Part shown: positions 1 to 10,132 of the stretch, piece by piece
Layout of the letters: each line of letters starts with the position of its first letter
Position numbering within the stretch: position 1 is the stretch's first letter
Origin: Microbacterium psychrotolerans
Lineage (GTDB): Bacteria > Actinomycetota > Actinomycetes > Actinomycetales > Microbacteriaceae
Length of the DNA: 64,000 nucleotides
Assembly (NCBI RefSeq): GCF_031085295.1
Contig: NZ_JAVFWO010000003.1
Span: 1 to 64,000, forward strand
Direction: 5' to 3'
Notes under the pieces: model-generated
Told to the model about the DNA's origin: nothing
Seen by the model: the letters and a program-made list of their open reading frames with translations, nothing else
Database searches by the model: none
Translations under genes and position numbers: made by a program

Positions 1-2
1 GG

Positions 3-689
3 CTCACGCCGCCCGCGGCGCCCGGGGTCGGCGTCACGCCCCCCGCGGTGCCCGGCGCCGGCATCACTCCTCCAGCGCCCGCGGCCGTCGCCGTGCCGGG
101 ACGTGCTGCCACCCCGACCGCCGCGGACCGCGCCGCGATCGCGCGCTATGAGTACCTGCTGCAGACGTCGGACCCGCACCAGGTCGAGGCCATCCACCGC
201 GAGGCCTTCGCCCGGCTGACGCCGCAGCAGCGTTCCCAGGTGCAGGCGGGCATGCGTTCCGAGCTGCGCCCGTCGGAGCAGCCGCGCACCGCGGACGCGC
301 CCGAGCTGGCGCGCGCCGCAGCCCGCACCGAGGCGCTGCGACCGGGGGCGATGGCCGGGCTGCTCGCGCGGGTCGGTCGCAGCGGCCGGACGTCGCAGAG
401 CGGTGGGATGGCGAAGAGCGCCGCGCTCGTCGGTGCCGGCGGGCTGCTCGGCGCGGTCGCCGGTGCCGCCGTGGTGAGCGCCGTCGCGGCTCCACTGCTG
501 GCGCAGGCGGTGGCGACGGGGATCGACTTCGATGCCATCGCGGGTGGGGTGGACCTCGACGCGATCGCGAGCGGTGTCGACCTGGGCGGCGCGGGCGATC
601 TCGTCTCGGGTGCGGGGGAGGCCGTCTCGGGCATCGGCGAGCAGCTGTCGAATTTCGAGATTCCAGGGCTGCGCGACCTCTTCGGCTGA
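3..689 (+). CDS. Ala/Pro-rich protein of unknown function, 5' end outside window
   Basis: The frame is open from the window edge, so the start lies upstream; 228 residues are visible. The first part is Pro/Ala/Gly-rich with a repeated GVGVTPPAVPGAG-like unit, suggesting a disordered tail or linker. A charged helical stretch follows (YEYLLQTSDPHQVEAIHREAF, visible residues about 48-68), including an LTPQQRSQVQ segment. Then comes a hydrophobic Gly/Ala-rich segment (about residues 138-168) that could be a membrane helix, and an Asp/Gly-rich end. Similar proteins occur in Microbacteriaceae, but I know no function. No catalytic motif is visible. The next gene is convergent. Confidence 0.6.
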   Translation, partial: LTPPAAPGVGVTPPAVPGAGITPPAPAAVAVPGRAATPTAADRAAIARYEYLLQTSDPHQVEAIHREAFARLTPQQRSQVQAGMRSELRPSEQPRTADAPELARAAARTEALRPGAMAGLLARVGRSGRTSQSGGMAKSAALVGAGGLLGAVAGAAVVSAVAAPLLAQAVATGIDFDAIAGGVDLDAIASGVDLGGAGDLVSGAGEAVSGIGEQLSNFEIPGLRDLFG

Positions 690-738
690 TCCGCCGCATC
701 GTGACCCGGATACCGCACTCGCTCGAGTGCGGGCCGGC

Positions 739-1497
739 TTACTTCGCGACGAGCGTCGTCTGGAAGCTGTACATGTCGGGGCGGTAGCAGTGGTGCCCGA
801 ACTCGACCGCGCGGCCCGAGGCGTCGAAGGCGACGCGCTCCATCGTGAGGACGGGGCCGCCCTTGTCGATATCGAGAAGTCCGGGCTCGTCGCCGTGGGC
901 GCGGCGCGCGCCGATCTTCTGATTGGCCACGCGGATCGTCACGCCGCGGGCGCGCATGATCTCGTACAGGCCCTTCTGCTGAAGCTGCTCCGTGGTGATG
1001 TCGGCGAAGTCCAGCGGCAGATAGTTCGTGAGCACGGCGACGGGTACGCCGTCGGTGGAGCGCTGGCGACGGAGGTAGACGATGTCCGACCCTACGGGGA
1101 CGCGCAGCGCCTCGGCCGTCACCGGATCGGCCGGGCGGGTGTCGTGCTCGAGGACGAGCGTGCCCGGTTCGTGCTGCGAGTTCTTCAGATCCTCGTAGAG
1201 GCTGGTGAGCTCGACCTGCCGGGTGACCTGACCCTGGACGACCTGCGTGCCGATGCCCCGGCGCCGCACGAGCAGGCCCTTGTCGACGAGCTCCTCCATC
1301 GCGCGCCGGATCGTCGGCCGCGACAGTCCGGCGCGCTGGCCGATGGCGATCTCGTTCTCGAGGCGCGCACCCGGTGGGATCTCACCGGAGCGGATCGCCC
1401 CCTCGATCGCGCTCGACACCTGGAAGTACAGCGGCACCGGGCCGGTGCGATCCAGGTCGGCGAGCAAGTCGTCCAGCTTGACCACGTCGTCTGCCAT
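739..1497 (-). CDS. GntR-family transcriptional regulator with UTRA domain, probable inositol repressor
   Basis: This DNA-binding repressor of about 252 residues has an N-terminal winged helix (residues about 15-85, with the signature ARLENEIAIGQRAGLSRPTIRRAMEEL shared by HutC-type GntR proteins). A C-terminal UTRA ligand-binding domain follows (about 100-245). ATG at 1497 is preferred over GTG at 1500 because GGAG lies 6 bases upstream. The gene is divergent from iolC, with several GTC-N2-GAC half-palindromes in the 170-base gap. It is therefore the likely inositol-responsive repressor of the iol operon. The ligand is inferred from position only. Confidence 0.85.
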   Translation of the reverse strand: MADDVVKLDDLLADLDRTGPVPLYFQVSSAIEGAIRSGEIPPGARLENEIAIGQRAGLSRPTIRRAMEELVDKGLLVRRRGIGTQVVQGQVTRQVELTSLYEDLKNSQHEPGTLVLEHDTRPADPVTAEALRVPVGSDIVYLRRQRSTDGVPVAVLTNYLPLDFADITTEQLQQKGLYEIMRARGVTIRVANQKIGARRAHGDEPGLLDIDKGGPVLTMERVAFDASGRAVEFGHHCYRPDMYSFQTTLVAK

Positions 1498-1509
1498 CAC
1501 TCACTCCAA

Positions 1510-1536
1510 GTCCCGACAGCATAATGTCCCGACAAT
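1510..1536. promoter_or_regulatory. Two adjacent GTCCCGAC operators upstream of the GntR gene
   Basis: GTCCCGAC at 1510-1517 and TGTCCCGACA at 1525-1534 are short dyads of the form GTC-N2-GAC, spaced 16 bases apart, immediately upstream of the GntR start. They match the dyad at 1603-1614 in the iolC promoter. They resemble the consensus I recall for the corynebacterial inositol regulator IolR (KGWCHTRACA). Likely GntR autoregulatory sites. Confidence 0.55.
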
Positions 1537-1602
1537 GCTACATCGCGGCCACTTTGTCAGCCGACCATGATGCGGAGTGTCGCTGGGCGAATCGTTGTGT
1601 TA

Positions 1603-1614
1603 TTGTCAGGACAA
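1603..1614. promoter_or_regulatory. Operator TTGTC-AG-GACAA overlapping a possible iolC -10 region
   Basis: The dyad TTGTCAGGACAA has perfect five-base arms and a two-base centre. It overlaps a TATTGT hexamer (1601-1606) that could be the -10 box of the iol operon. Binding of the divergently encoded GntR protein here would block transcription of iolC. The promoter assignment is an inference from position and hexamer. Confidence 0.55.
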
Positions 1615-1669
1615 ATTGTCCACCGATGCGGGCGTCGATCGGCGCCCGCGGAGAGTTGTACAGCGGAGT

Positions 1670-2629
1670 ATGACCGAGAGCATCCCACCCTTCGACGTCC
1701 TCGCCTTCGGGCGGCTGGGTGTCGACATCTACCCCCTGCAGTCCGGCGTGGGGCTCGAAGAGGTGCAGACCTTCGGCAAGTTCCTCGGCGGCAGCGCCGC
1801 GAACGTCAGCGTCGCCGCCGCGCGGCACGGTCGGCGCGTCGCACTGATCTCGGGTGTCGGCGACGACCCCTTCGGTCGGTATCTGCTCGCGGAGCTCGGC
1901 CGCCTCGGCGTGGACAACCGCTACGTGCGTGTGAACGAGACGCTGAAGACTCCCATCACCTTCTGCGAGATCTTCCCGCCCGACGATTTCCCGCTGTACT
2001 TCTACCGCGAGCCGAAGGCACCCGACCTCGACGTCGCACCGGCGGAGCTCGACCTGGACGCGGTGCGGTCGGCCCGCATCCTGTGGTTCACGGCGACCGG
2101 ACTCAGCCAGGAGCCGAGTCGCGCGGCCCACCACGCGGCGCTCCAGGCGCGAGGCAGCGGACACACCGTCTTCGACTTGGACTACCGTCCCATGTTCTGG
2201 ACGGATCCCGCGGAGGCGAGCGTCCAGATGGCGCGGGCCCTCGAGAATGCGACCGTCGCCGTCGGCAACCGCGAGGAGTGCGAGGTCGCGGTCGGTGAGA
2301 CCGAGCCCGAGCGCGCCGCGGACGCGCTGCTCGAGCGTGGGGTCGAGCTGGCCATCGTGAAGCAGGGGCCGAAGGGCGTGCTGGCGAAGACGCGGGACGA
2401 GTCCGTCGTCGTGCCGCCCTATCTCGTCGAGGTCGTGAACGGCCTGGGTGCCGGAGACGCGTTCGGCGGAGCCCTCTGCCACGGCCTGCTCGCAGGCTGG
2501 CATCTCGAGCGCATCCTCCGCTTCGCCAACGTCGCCGGTGCGATCGTCGCGTCGCGCCTGGAGTGCTCGACGGCGATGCCCGTCGAGGCGGAGGTCACGG
2601 AGATCCTCGAGGCAGGGGCGCTGCGATGA
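1670..2629 (+). CDS. iolC: 5-dehydro-2-deoxygluconokinase, PfkB family
   Basis: A PfkB-type sugar kinase of 319 residues, predicted to phosphorylate 5-dehydro-2-deoxy-D-gluconate in myo-inositol breakdown. Visible motifs are the N-terminal GRLGVDIYP, the substrate-side GGSAANVSVAAARHG (about residues 40-54) and the C-terminal anion-hole and catalytic motif NGLGAGDAFGGAL (about 258-270, with the GAGD aspartate). The open frame extends upstream to 1577, but ATG at 1670 starts the conserved part and leaves the operator-containing promoter non-coding. It is the first gene of the iol operon; its TGA overlaps the ATG of the next gene. The symbol rests on family plus operon context. Confidence 0.9.
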   Translation: MTESIPPFDVLAFGRLGVDIYPLQSGVGLEEVQTFGKFLGGSAANVSVAAARHGRRVALISGVGDDPFGRYLLAELGRLGVDNRYVRVNETLKTPITFCEIFPPDDFPLYFYREPKAPDLDVAPAELDLDAVRSARILWFTATGLSQEPSRAAHHAALQARGSGHTVFDLDYRPMFWTDPAEASVQMARALENATVAVGNREECEVAVGETEPERAADALLERGVELAIVKQGPKGVLAKTRDESVVVPPYLVEVVNGLGAGDAFGGALCHGLLAGWHLERILRFANVAGAIVASRLECSTAMPVEAEVTEILEAGALR

Positions 2630-3522
2630 CCCAGTTCCTCACCGAGGACGACTTCGCCCGCCTCCGCGACATCCGGGCGACCCGGCCGGAGGCGATCCGT
2701 GACGCCCTCACCGGTCGCCGACGTCGCGACGTGCTGCGCGGGGACGGGCGCCTCTTCATCGTCGCCGCCGACCATCCTGCCCGCGGCGCGCTTGCGGTGG
2801 GCGGGAACCCGACAGCGATGGCGGACCGATACGACCTGCTCGACCGGCTGGCCACTGCGCTGAGCCGACCCGGCGTCGACGGTGTGCTGGGCACGCCCGA
2901 CGTCATCGACGACCTCGCCGCGCTCGGCCTCCTCGACGACAAGATCGTCGTCGGCTCGATGAACCGGGGCGGGCTGCGTGGCGCCTCGTTCGAGCTGGAC
3001 GACCGCATGACGGCCTACGACGTGCGCACGATGGTCGCGTCGGGCATCGACTTCGCCAAGACGCTCGTACGCATCGACCTCGCCGATCCCGGCACCGTCT
3101 CGACGCTCACGGCGATGGCCGGCGCCGTCACCGAGGCGTCGACCGCGGGCCTTCCGATCATGCTCGAGCCCTTCCTCAGCAGCCGCAGCGACGGTCGCGT
3201 CGTCAACGACCTGTCGACGGATGCCGTCATCCTGTCGATCGCGATCGCCTCCGGCCTGGGCGCGTCCAGCGCCAACACGTGGATGAAGCTGCCCGTCGTG
3301 GACGACATGGAACGCGTCATGGCGGCCACCACGATGCCGACCCTGCTGCTGGGCGGCGACTCGGGCGTGGATCCCGACGAGACGTTCGCGTCCTGGGAGG
3401 ACGCGCTGTCGCTTCCCGGCGTGCGCGGGCTGACCGTCGGCCGCATGCTCCTCTACCCGCCCGACGATGACGTCGCCGCCGCCGTGGACATCGCGGCCGG
3501 CCTCGTCCACACCGACCTCTGA
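2626..3522 (+). CDS. Cgl0159-type (beta/alpha)8 aldolase-like protein of the iol cluster
   Basis: 298 residues, starting at the ATG that overlaps the iolC stop (ATGA). It contains the segment LFIVAADHPARGALAVGG (about residues 39-56), a DeoC/LacD/class I aldolase-like beginning of a TIM barrel. A putative Schiff-base lysine lies in DFAKTLVRIDLAD (about 141-153), with a later glycine-rich phosphate-binding stretch. In corynebacterial inositol clusters the gene beside iolC encodes this fold. It may supply the 6-phospho-5-dehydro-2-deoxygluconate aldolase step (IolJ role), as no other iolJ is in the operon. That role is inferred. Confidence 0.75.
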   Translation: MTQFLTEDDFARLRDIRATRPEAIRDALTGRRRRDVLRGDGRLFIVAADHPARGALAVGGNPTAMADRYDLLDRLATALSRPGVDGVLGTPDVIDDLAALGLLDDKIVVGSMNRGGLRGASFELDDRMTAYDVRTMVASGIDFAKTLVRIDLADPGTVSTLTAMAGAVTEASTAGLPIMLEPFLSSRSDGRVVNDLSTDAVILSIAIASGLGASSANTWMKLPVVDDMERVMAATTMPTLLLGGDSGVDPDETFASWEDALSLPGVRGLTVGRMLLYPPDDDVAAAVDIAAGLVHTDL

Positions 3523-3546
3523 ACACCCCCTCACGAAGGACCTCCC

Positions 3547-5115
3547 ATGAGCATCACCGACACCTCCCCCGCCATCTCGGGCACGGACACCGACGTCCGC
3601 GTCATCTCGCATTGGGTTGATGGTGTGGAGGTGGTGTCGTCGTCGGGTCGGATGGCGCCGGTGTTCAATCCGGCGACGGGTGTGGTGTCGGCCCATGTGG
3701 CGTTGGCGGATCAGGCGGAGATCGATGCGGCGATCGCGTCGGCGGTGCGTGGGTTCCGGGTGTGGTCGGGGTGGTCGATCGCGCGGCGGCAGGGGGTGTT
3801 GTTCAGCTTCCGGGAGCTGCTGAATGCTCGCAAGCGGGAGTTGGCGGAGATCATCACGGCCGAGCATGGCAAGGTCGTCTCGGATGCGATGGGGGAGATT
3901 CTGCGGGGCCAGGAGGTCGTGGAGCTGGCGTGCGGGTTCCCGCATCTGATCAAGGGTGCGTTCAGTGAGAACGCGTCGACCGGTGTCGATGTGTACTCGG
4001 TGAAGCAGCCGCTGGGTGTGGTCGGGATCATCAGTCCGTTCAATTTCCCGGCGATGGTGCCGATGTGGTTCTTCCCGATCGCGATCGCCGCGGGCAACGC
4101 GGTGGTGCTCAAGCCGAGTGAGAAGGACCCGTCGGCGGCGTTGTGGCTGGCGGCGCTGTGGCAGGAGGCGGGGCTGCCGGACGGGGTGTTCACGGTGCTG
4201 CAGGGCGACAAGGCCGCGGTCGACGGTCTCCTGGAAAGCCCCGACGTGGCCTCGATCTCGTTCGTGGGGTCGACGCCGATCGCGCAGTACATCTACGAGA
4301 CCGCGTCGCGCCACGGCAAGCGGGTGCAGGCGTTGGGTGGCGCGAAGAACCACATGCTGGTGCTGCCGGATGCCGACCTGGACCTGGTCGCGGACCAGGC
4401 CGTGAACGCCGGGTACGGTGCGGCCGGGGAACGCTGCATGGCGATCAGTGTCGTGCTGGCCGTCGAGCCGGTCGCCGACGAGCTCATCACGAAGATCACC
4501 GAGCGGATCGGCAAGCTCAAGATCGGCAACGGCGCGGGGGTGGACGGGGTCGAGCCCGACATGGGCCCGCTGATCACCGACGTGCACCGGGACAAGGTCG
4601 CCTCCTACGTCGACATCGCCGAGCAGGACGGCGCCACCATCGTCGTCGACGGCCGTAACTTCACCGTCGACGGGCACGAGGACGGGTTCTTCTTCGGCCC
4701 CACCCTCATCGACCACATCCCCACCACATCCCGCGCCTACACCGAGGAGATCTTCGGACCGGTCCTGTCCGTGGTGCGCGTGCAGTCCTACGACGAGGGG
4801 CTGGCGTTGATCAACTCCGGCCAGTTCGGCAACGGCACCGCCATCTTCACCAACGACGGGGGAGCGGCCCGCCGCTTCCAGAACGAGGTGCAGGTCGGCA
4901 TGATCGGCATCAACGTGCCCATCCCGGTGCCCGTCGCCTACCACTCCTTCGGCGGCTGGAAACAGTCCCTGTTCGGCGACGCCAAGGCCTACGGCATCCA
5001 CGGCTTCGACTTCTACACCCGCGAGAAAGCGATCACCAGCCGCTGGCTCGACCCCGCCACCCGCAACCACTCCGAACACACCGGCATCAACCTCGGCTTC
5101 CCCCAGAACAACTGA
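3547..5115 (+). CDS. iolA: CoA-acylating (methyl)malonate-semialdehyde dehydrogenase, iol copy
   Basis: An aldehyde dehydrogenase superfamily protein of 522 residues. It converts malonate semialdehyde, the end product of inositol cleavage, to acetyl-CoA. The nucleophile Cys sits in YGAAGERCMAISVV (about residue 298). As in CoA-acylating family members, the usual general-base Glu region reads ALGGAKNH. The cofactor region ISPFNFPAMVPMWF is intact. RBS AAGGA precedes the ATG. A second copy at 60670-62238 differs at the first 20 residues and only about four other positions. Codon choice shifts within the gene from G-ending in the first half to C-ending in the last third. Confidence 0.93.
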   Translation: MSITDTSPAISGTDTDVRVISHWVDGVEVVSSSGRMAPVFNPATGVVSAHVALADQAEIDAAIASAVRGFRVWSGWSIARRQGVLFSFRELLNARKRELAEIITAEHGKVVSDAMGEILRGQEVVELACGFPHLIKGAFSENASTGVDVYSVKQPLGVVGIISPFNFPAMVPMWFFPIAIAAGNAVVLKPSEKDPSAALWLAALWQEAGLPDGVFTVLQGDKAAVDGLLESPDVASISFVGSTPIAQYIYETASRHGKRVQALGGAKNHMLVLPDADLDLVADQAVNAGYGAAGERCMAISVVLAVEPVADELITKITERIGKLKIGNGAGVDGVEPDMGPLITDVHRDKVASYVDIAEQDGATIVVDGRNFTVDGHEDGFFFGPTLIDHIPTTSRAYTEEIFGPVLSVVRVQSYDEGLALINSGQFGNGTAIFTNDGGAARRFQNEVQVGMIGINVPIPVPVAYHSFGGWKQSLFGDAKAYGIHGFDFYTREKAITSRWLDPATRNHSEHTGINLGFPQNN

Positions 5116-5118
5116 CCT
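3604..5118 (+). repeat. 1.5-kb inverted near-identical repeat, left copy (within iolA)
   Basis: This tract matches the reverse complement of 60667-62181 at the same length (1515 bases) without indels that I could see. Identity starts abruptly at codon 20 and stops three bases after the stop codon. Visible differences are one base at 3716, a cluster around 4212-4310, and scattered synonymous changes around 4536-4566. Confidence 0.85.
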
Positions 5119-5156
5119 CGGCATCCGTCCCCACCATCGATTCACGAGAGCACGAG

Positions 5157-6070
5157 ATGAGCACTTCGGATCAGCGCTGGTTCCATCGCCGCGGCGACCT
5201 CGCCCGTGAGGGTTGGGAGAGCGTCGTGGACGCGTCGATTCCCGGATGGCAGCACACCGGCATCCGTGTCGCCGACATCGCAGAGGGCGAGTCGCTGACA
5301 CTCGACGACCGCGGTGTGGAGCGGATGGTCGTCCCGCTCGCCGGATCGTTCGACGTGCTGCACCGCCACTACCCGGGAGAGTGGGAGACCCGCCTGCGCG
5401 GCCGGCGCTCGGTATTCGCCGGGCCGACCGACGTGCTGTACCTCCCGACGGGTGCGACTGCCGAGATCCGTGGCCGCGGGCGTGTCGCGATCGCCGAGGC
5501 GCCGACGGCCGAGCCGCGGCACTGGCAGTACGTCCCGGCATCCGACACCTTCGTCGAACTGCGGGGGGCGGGGCGCTCGAGCCGCCAGGTGCACAACTTC
5601 GGCACCCCGCGGGCGATAGACGCCGCACGTCTCATCGTGTGCGAGGTGATCACACCGGCCGAGAACTGGTCGTCCTACCCGCCGCACAAGCACGACGAGC
5701 GCGTGCCCGGCCACGAGTCGCGCCTCGAGGAGATCTACTACTTCGAGACGACGCCGGTGGCAGGGGCGCCGTCGTCGGCGAAGGCCGCGTTCGGGATGTT
5801 CAGCACCTACTCCTCGCCCGCCGGCGACATCGACATCAACGCGATGGTGCGCACCGGCGACATCGCGCTCGTGCCGTTCGGGTACCACGGGCCGGCCGTC
5901 GCGGCCCCGGGCTACGACCTGTACTACCTCAACGTCATGGCCGGCCCCGATCCCGAGCGGCAGTGGCTCATCAGCGACGACCCCGCGCACGCGTGGGTGC
6001 GCGAGACCTGGACCGGGCAGCGCGTGGACGAACGGCTGCCCTTCACCGAGCACAAGGAAGGCCGCAACTG

Positions 6071-6071
<1 letters not shown>
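5157..6071 (+). CDS. iolB: 5-deoxy-glucuronate isomerase
   Basis: A cupin-type isomerase of 304 residues that converts 5-deoxy-glucuronate to 5-dehydro-2-deoxygluconate. Two beta-barrel halves are visible. The second carries the metal-site motif SSYPPHKHDERVPGHESRLEEIYYFE (His, His, Glu and a later His in FGYHGPAVAAPGY), diagnostic of IolB. It starts after the GAGAGCACGAG leader and ends in TGATG, overlapping the iolD ATG by one base. Length is normal for the family. Confidence 0.93.
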
Positions 6072-7984
<1,913 letters not shown>

Positions 7985-8027
7985 GCACGGGCGGGAGCGC
8001 CGGTCCGCGGCATCCGTCCCGTCACGA

Positions 8028-8061
8028 CGAAGGCCCCCTGCCGCGTGGCAGGGGGCCTTCG
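8028..8061. terminator. Bidirectional terminator between iolD and the convergent Gfo/Idh gene
   Basis: A perfect 15-bp stem (CGAAGGCCCCCTGCC with its complement) around a four-base GCGT loop. The stem is flanked by A/T-containing ends that read TTCG on either strand. It lies between the stops of two convergent genes. Confidence 0.85.
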
Positions 8062-8078
8062 AGTGAACCGGTGTCGGG

Positions 8079-9206
8079 TCAGAGCGTCGACGCGAGCGGG
8101 TCGAAGTCCGCGTCCAGCGAGCCGACCTCGCCGAGGGTGCTCTGCACCTCGACGTAGGTGCGCGACTCGGCGGCCTCTTCGATCGACAGCAGCGTGTCGA
8201 GCACGTGGTAGCCGAACTCGCCGGTGGCGATGTGCGGGCGGCCGTCGCGGATCGAGCGGGCCATGTCGAGCAGACCGAGGCCGCGACCGGCGAGTACGCC
8301 CTCCTGCGGCACCTGGACGATCTCCTGCTCACGCACTGACGCCTCGGTGAGCGGGCGGGTGATCGTGATGTCGCCGCCGAACGTGTTCGGGTCGGGGATC
8401 ACGATCGTGCCCTCGGTGCCGTTGATCTCGACGACGCCGTGGCGCAGCAGCGGGGAGTCGGTGCTGTACAGGCTCTGCGCCTGACCGCCCTGCTCGAACT
8501 CCATCAGCACCGACAGCGTCGACGGGATCTCGACGGGGAATTCCTGGCCGGCGAGCTCCCCGGACTTCACGGTGCGGCTCTCGACGCCCCGGAGGCCGAG
8601 CGCGGCGACCGCGGCGACCGGGCCGAACACGTGCACGAGTGTGGACACGTAGTAGGGGCCCATGTCGAGCAGCGGACCGGCGCCCTTGGCGTACAGGAAC
8701 GCCGGGTTCGGGTGCCAGAGCTCCGGGCCCTGCCACTGGAACGTGGTCGTCGCGAACAGCGGACGGCCGATGTCGCCGCGCGCGATCGCACGCTTGGCGG
8801 TCTGCACGCCCGGGCCCAGCACGGTGTCGGGCGCGACGCCGACGCGGAGGCCCGCGGCATCCGCCTTCTGCAGCAGTCGCTGGGACTCGTCCCGGTCCAC
8901 GCCGATCGGCTTCTCGGTCCACACGTTCTTGCCGGCGGCGATGATCGCCTCCGACACCTCGACGTGCACGGCCGGGATCGTGAGGTTGACGACGATCTCG
9001 ATGTCGGGGTCGTTCAGCACCACGTCGACGCCGCCGGAGCGGGGGACGCCGTACTTCTCGGCCTGGGCGCGGGCGCGGTCCTCGAGCAGGTCGCCGATCG
9101 CGATCACGCGCACGTCGGGGAAGCTCGACAGGTGTGTGAGGTACTGGTCGCTGATGTTGCCCGCGCCGATGAGGCCGACGCCGACGGCTCCGGAAGAGGC
9201 GGTCAT
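8079..9206 (-). CDS. Gfo/Idh/MocA-family oxidoreductase
   Basis: An NAD(P)-dependent sugar or polyol dehydrogenase-type protein of 375 residues. The Rossmann motif VGLIGAGNISDQYL is at residues 9-22, and the family motif EKPIGV (WTEKPIGVDRDES, about 97-109) carries the conserved Lys. [20 protein letters not shown] matches the C-terminal sheet domain. Its ATG overlaps the stop of the upstream TIM-barrel gene, so the two are co-transcribed and face a TetR gene. It is a relative of the 30461-31555 protein in this window. It could serve an inositol-like or sugar substrate, but is not assigned as IolG. Confidence 0.88.
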   Translation of the reverse strand: MTASSGAVGVGLIGAGNISDQYLTHLSSFPDVRVIAIGDLLEDRARAQAEKYGVPRSGGVDVVLNDPDIEIVVNLTIPAVHVEVSEAIIAAGKNVWTEKPIGVDRDESQRLLQKADAAGLRVGVAPDTVLGPGVQTAKRAIARGDIGRPLFATTTFQWQGPELWHPNPAFLYAKGAGPLLDMGPYYVSTLVHVFGPVAAVAALGLRGVESRTVKSGELAGQEFPVEIPSTLSVLMEFEQGGQAQSLYSTDSPLLRHGVVEINGTEGTIVIPDPNTFGGDITITRPLTEASVREQEIVQVPQEGVLAGRGLGLLDMARSIRDGRPHIATGEFGYHVLDTLLSIEEAAESRTYVEVQSTLGEVGSLDADFDPLASTL

Positions 9207-10012
9207 CAGGCGGCGACCTTCTCGTCGAGGAAGACGCGGCTCTGCTCGACGGCGTCGAACAGGTCGCCGTTGAAGTGGTCGAACTCGACGATCGCGACCT
9301 CGAGAGCGGATGCCGCGGCAAGCGCCTCGTCGAGCGGCACGACGCCCTGGCCCGCGGGGACCTGGTCGGCCGGCGGGTAGGCCGCGACGGCCTCGGGGTC
9401 GAGCGTGCCGTCCTTGACGTGCACGGCGATCACGCGGTCGCCGAGAGCGCGCAGCAGGGTCGGTGAGTCGACGCCCGCGCGGGCGACCCAGTACAGGTCG
9501 ACCTCGAGCACGACGCGGGGGTCGAGCAGGTCTGCGAGGACCTCGAGGCCGGTCTTGCCGTCGAAGGTCGCCTCGAGCTCGTGAGCGTGGTTGTGGTAGC
9601 CGACACGGATGCCGCGCGCGGCGCCGATCTCGGCGGCGGCGTTGAGCTGCTGCGCGATCTCGGCGATGTGCTCCCGGCTCTGCCAGAGGGCGGGGTCGGT
9701 GTAGGGCTCGATGACCGTGGTCATGCCGAGGATGTCGGCGGCGTCGAAGACGGCCTCCGGCGCGGGCACGGGACGAGTGGTCGTCGTGCCGTCGGGGTTC
9801 ACGAACGAGGTCGATGCGAGGAACGCGTGCCCGGTGGGCGCGGCGATGCCGTTGGCCTTGAGGGCGGCGGCGAGGGGCTCTGCCCGACGCACGAAGTCAT
9901 AGGGCTCGGCGGCGGTGAAACCGCGCGCGGCGAGTTCGGCGAGGGTGCCGTCGAGGTCGGCCTCGAGTGCGTCCTTGACGGTGAACAGCTGGATGGATGT
10001 CTGGACCGGCAT
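9206..10012 (-). CDS. Sugar phosphate isomerase/epimerase (AP endonuclease 2-like TIM barrel)
   Basis: 268 residues. The start MPVQTSIQLFTV is chosen because it opens the barrel; an in-frame start further upstream (10090) would run into the promoter. Typical xylose-isomerase-like barrel features are the metal-binding stretches GYHNHAHELEAT, LEVDLYWVARAG and VHVKDGTLDPEA, plus a terminal Glu in VEFDHF. The partner Gfo/Idh gene overlaps its stop. Such pairs oxidise and isomerise unusual sugars or polyols. Regulation is probably by the divergent TetR protein through the palindrome at 10100-10121. Confidence 0.85.
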   Translation of the reverse strand: MPVQTSIQLFTVKDALEADLDGTLAELAARGFTAAEPYDFVRRAEPLAAALKANGIAAPTGHAFLASTSFVNPDGTTTTRPVPAPEAVFDAADILGMTTVIEPYTDPALWQSREHIAEIAQQLNAAAEIGAARGIRVGYHNHAHELEATFDGKTGLEVLADLLDPRVVLEVDLYWVARAGVDSPTLLRALGDRVIAVHVKDGTLDPEAVAAYPPADQVPAGQGVVPLDEALAAASALEVAIVEFDHFNGDLFDAVEQSRVFLDEKVAA

Positions 10013-10099
10013 CGGTCGCGCTCCTTCGATGTCTGCTTTGACGTGTGTCTGAGTGGCGTCGACGGACGGGGATCGCCCGGACGGCATCACGCTACCACG

Positions 10100-10121
10100 A
10101 AAACCTCCATGTGGAGGTTTT
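10100..10121. promoter_or_regulatory. Perfect TetR-type operator palindrome
   Basis: AAAACCTCCA-TG-TGGAGGTTTT has 10-bp perfect arms around a 2-base centre. It lies 12 bases before the TetR start and about 88 bases upstream of the divergent TIM-barrel start. It likely controls both directions. Confidence 0.75.
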
Positions 10122-10132
10122 TATTCGATAAC

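Noticed and set aside
2419..5628. 1069-residue minus-strand open frame
   Set aside because: Antisense shadow of the iolC to iolB genes; Arg/His/Pro-rich, no domains, and the same shadow recurs opposite mmsA.
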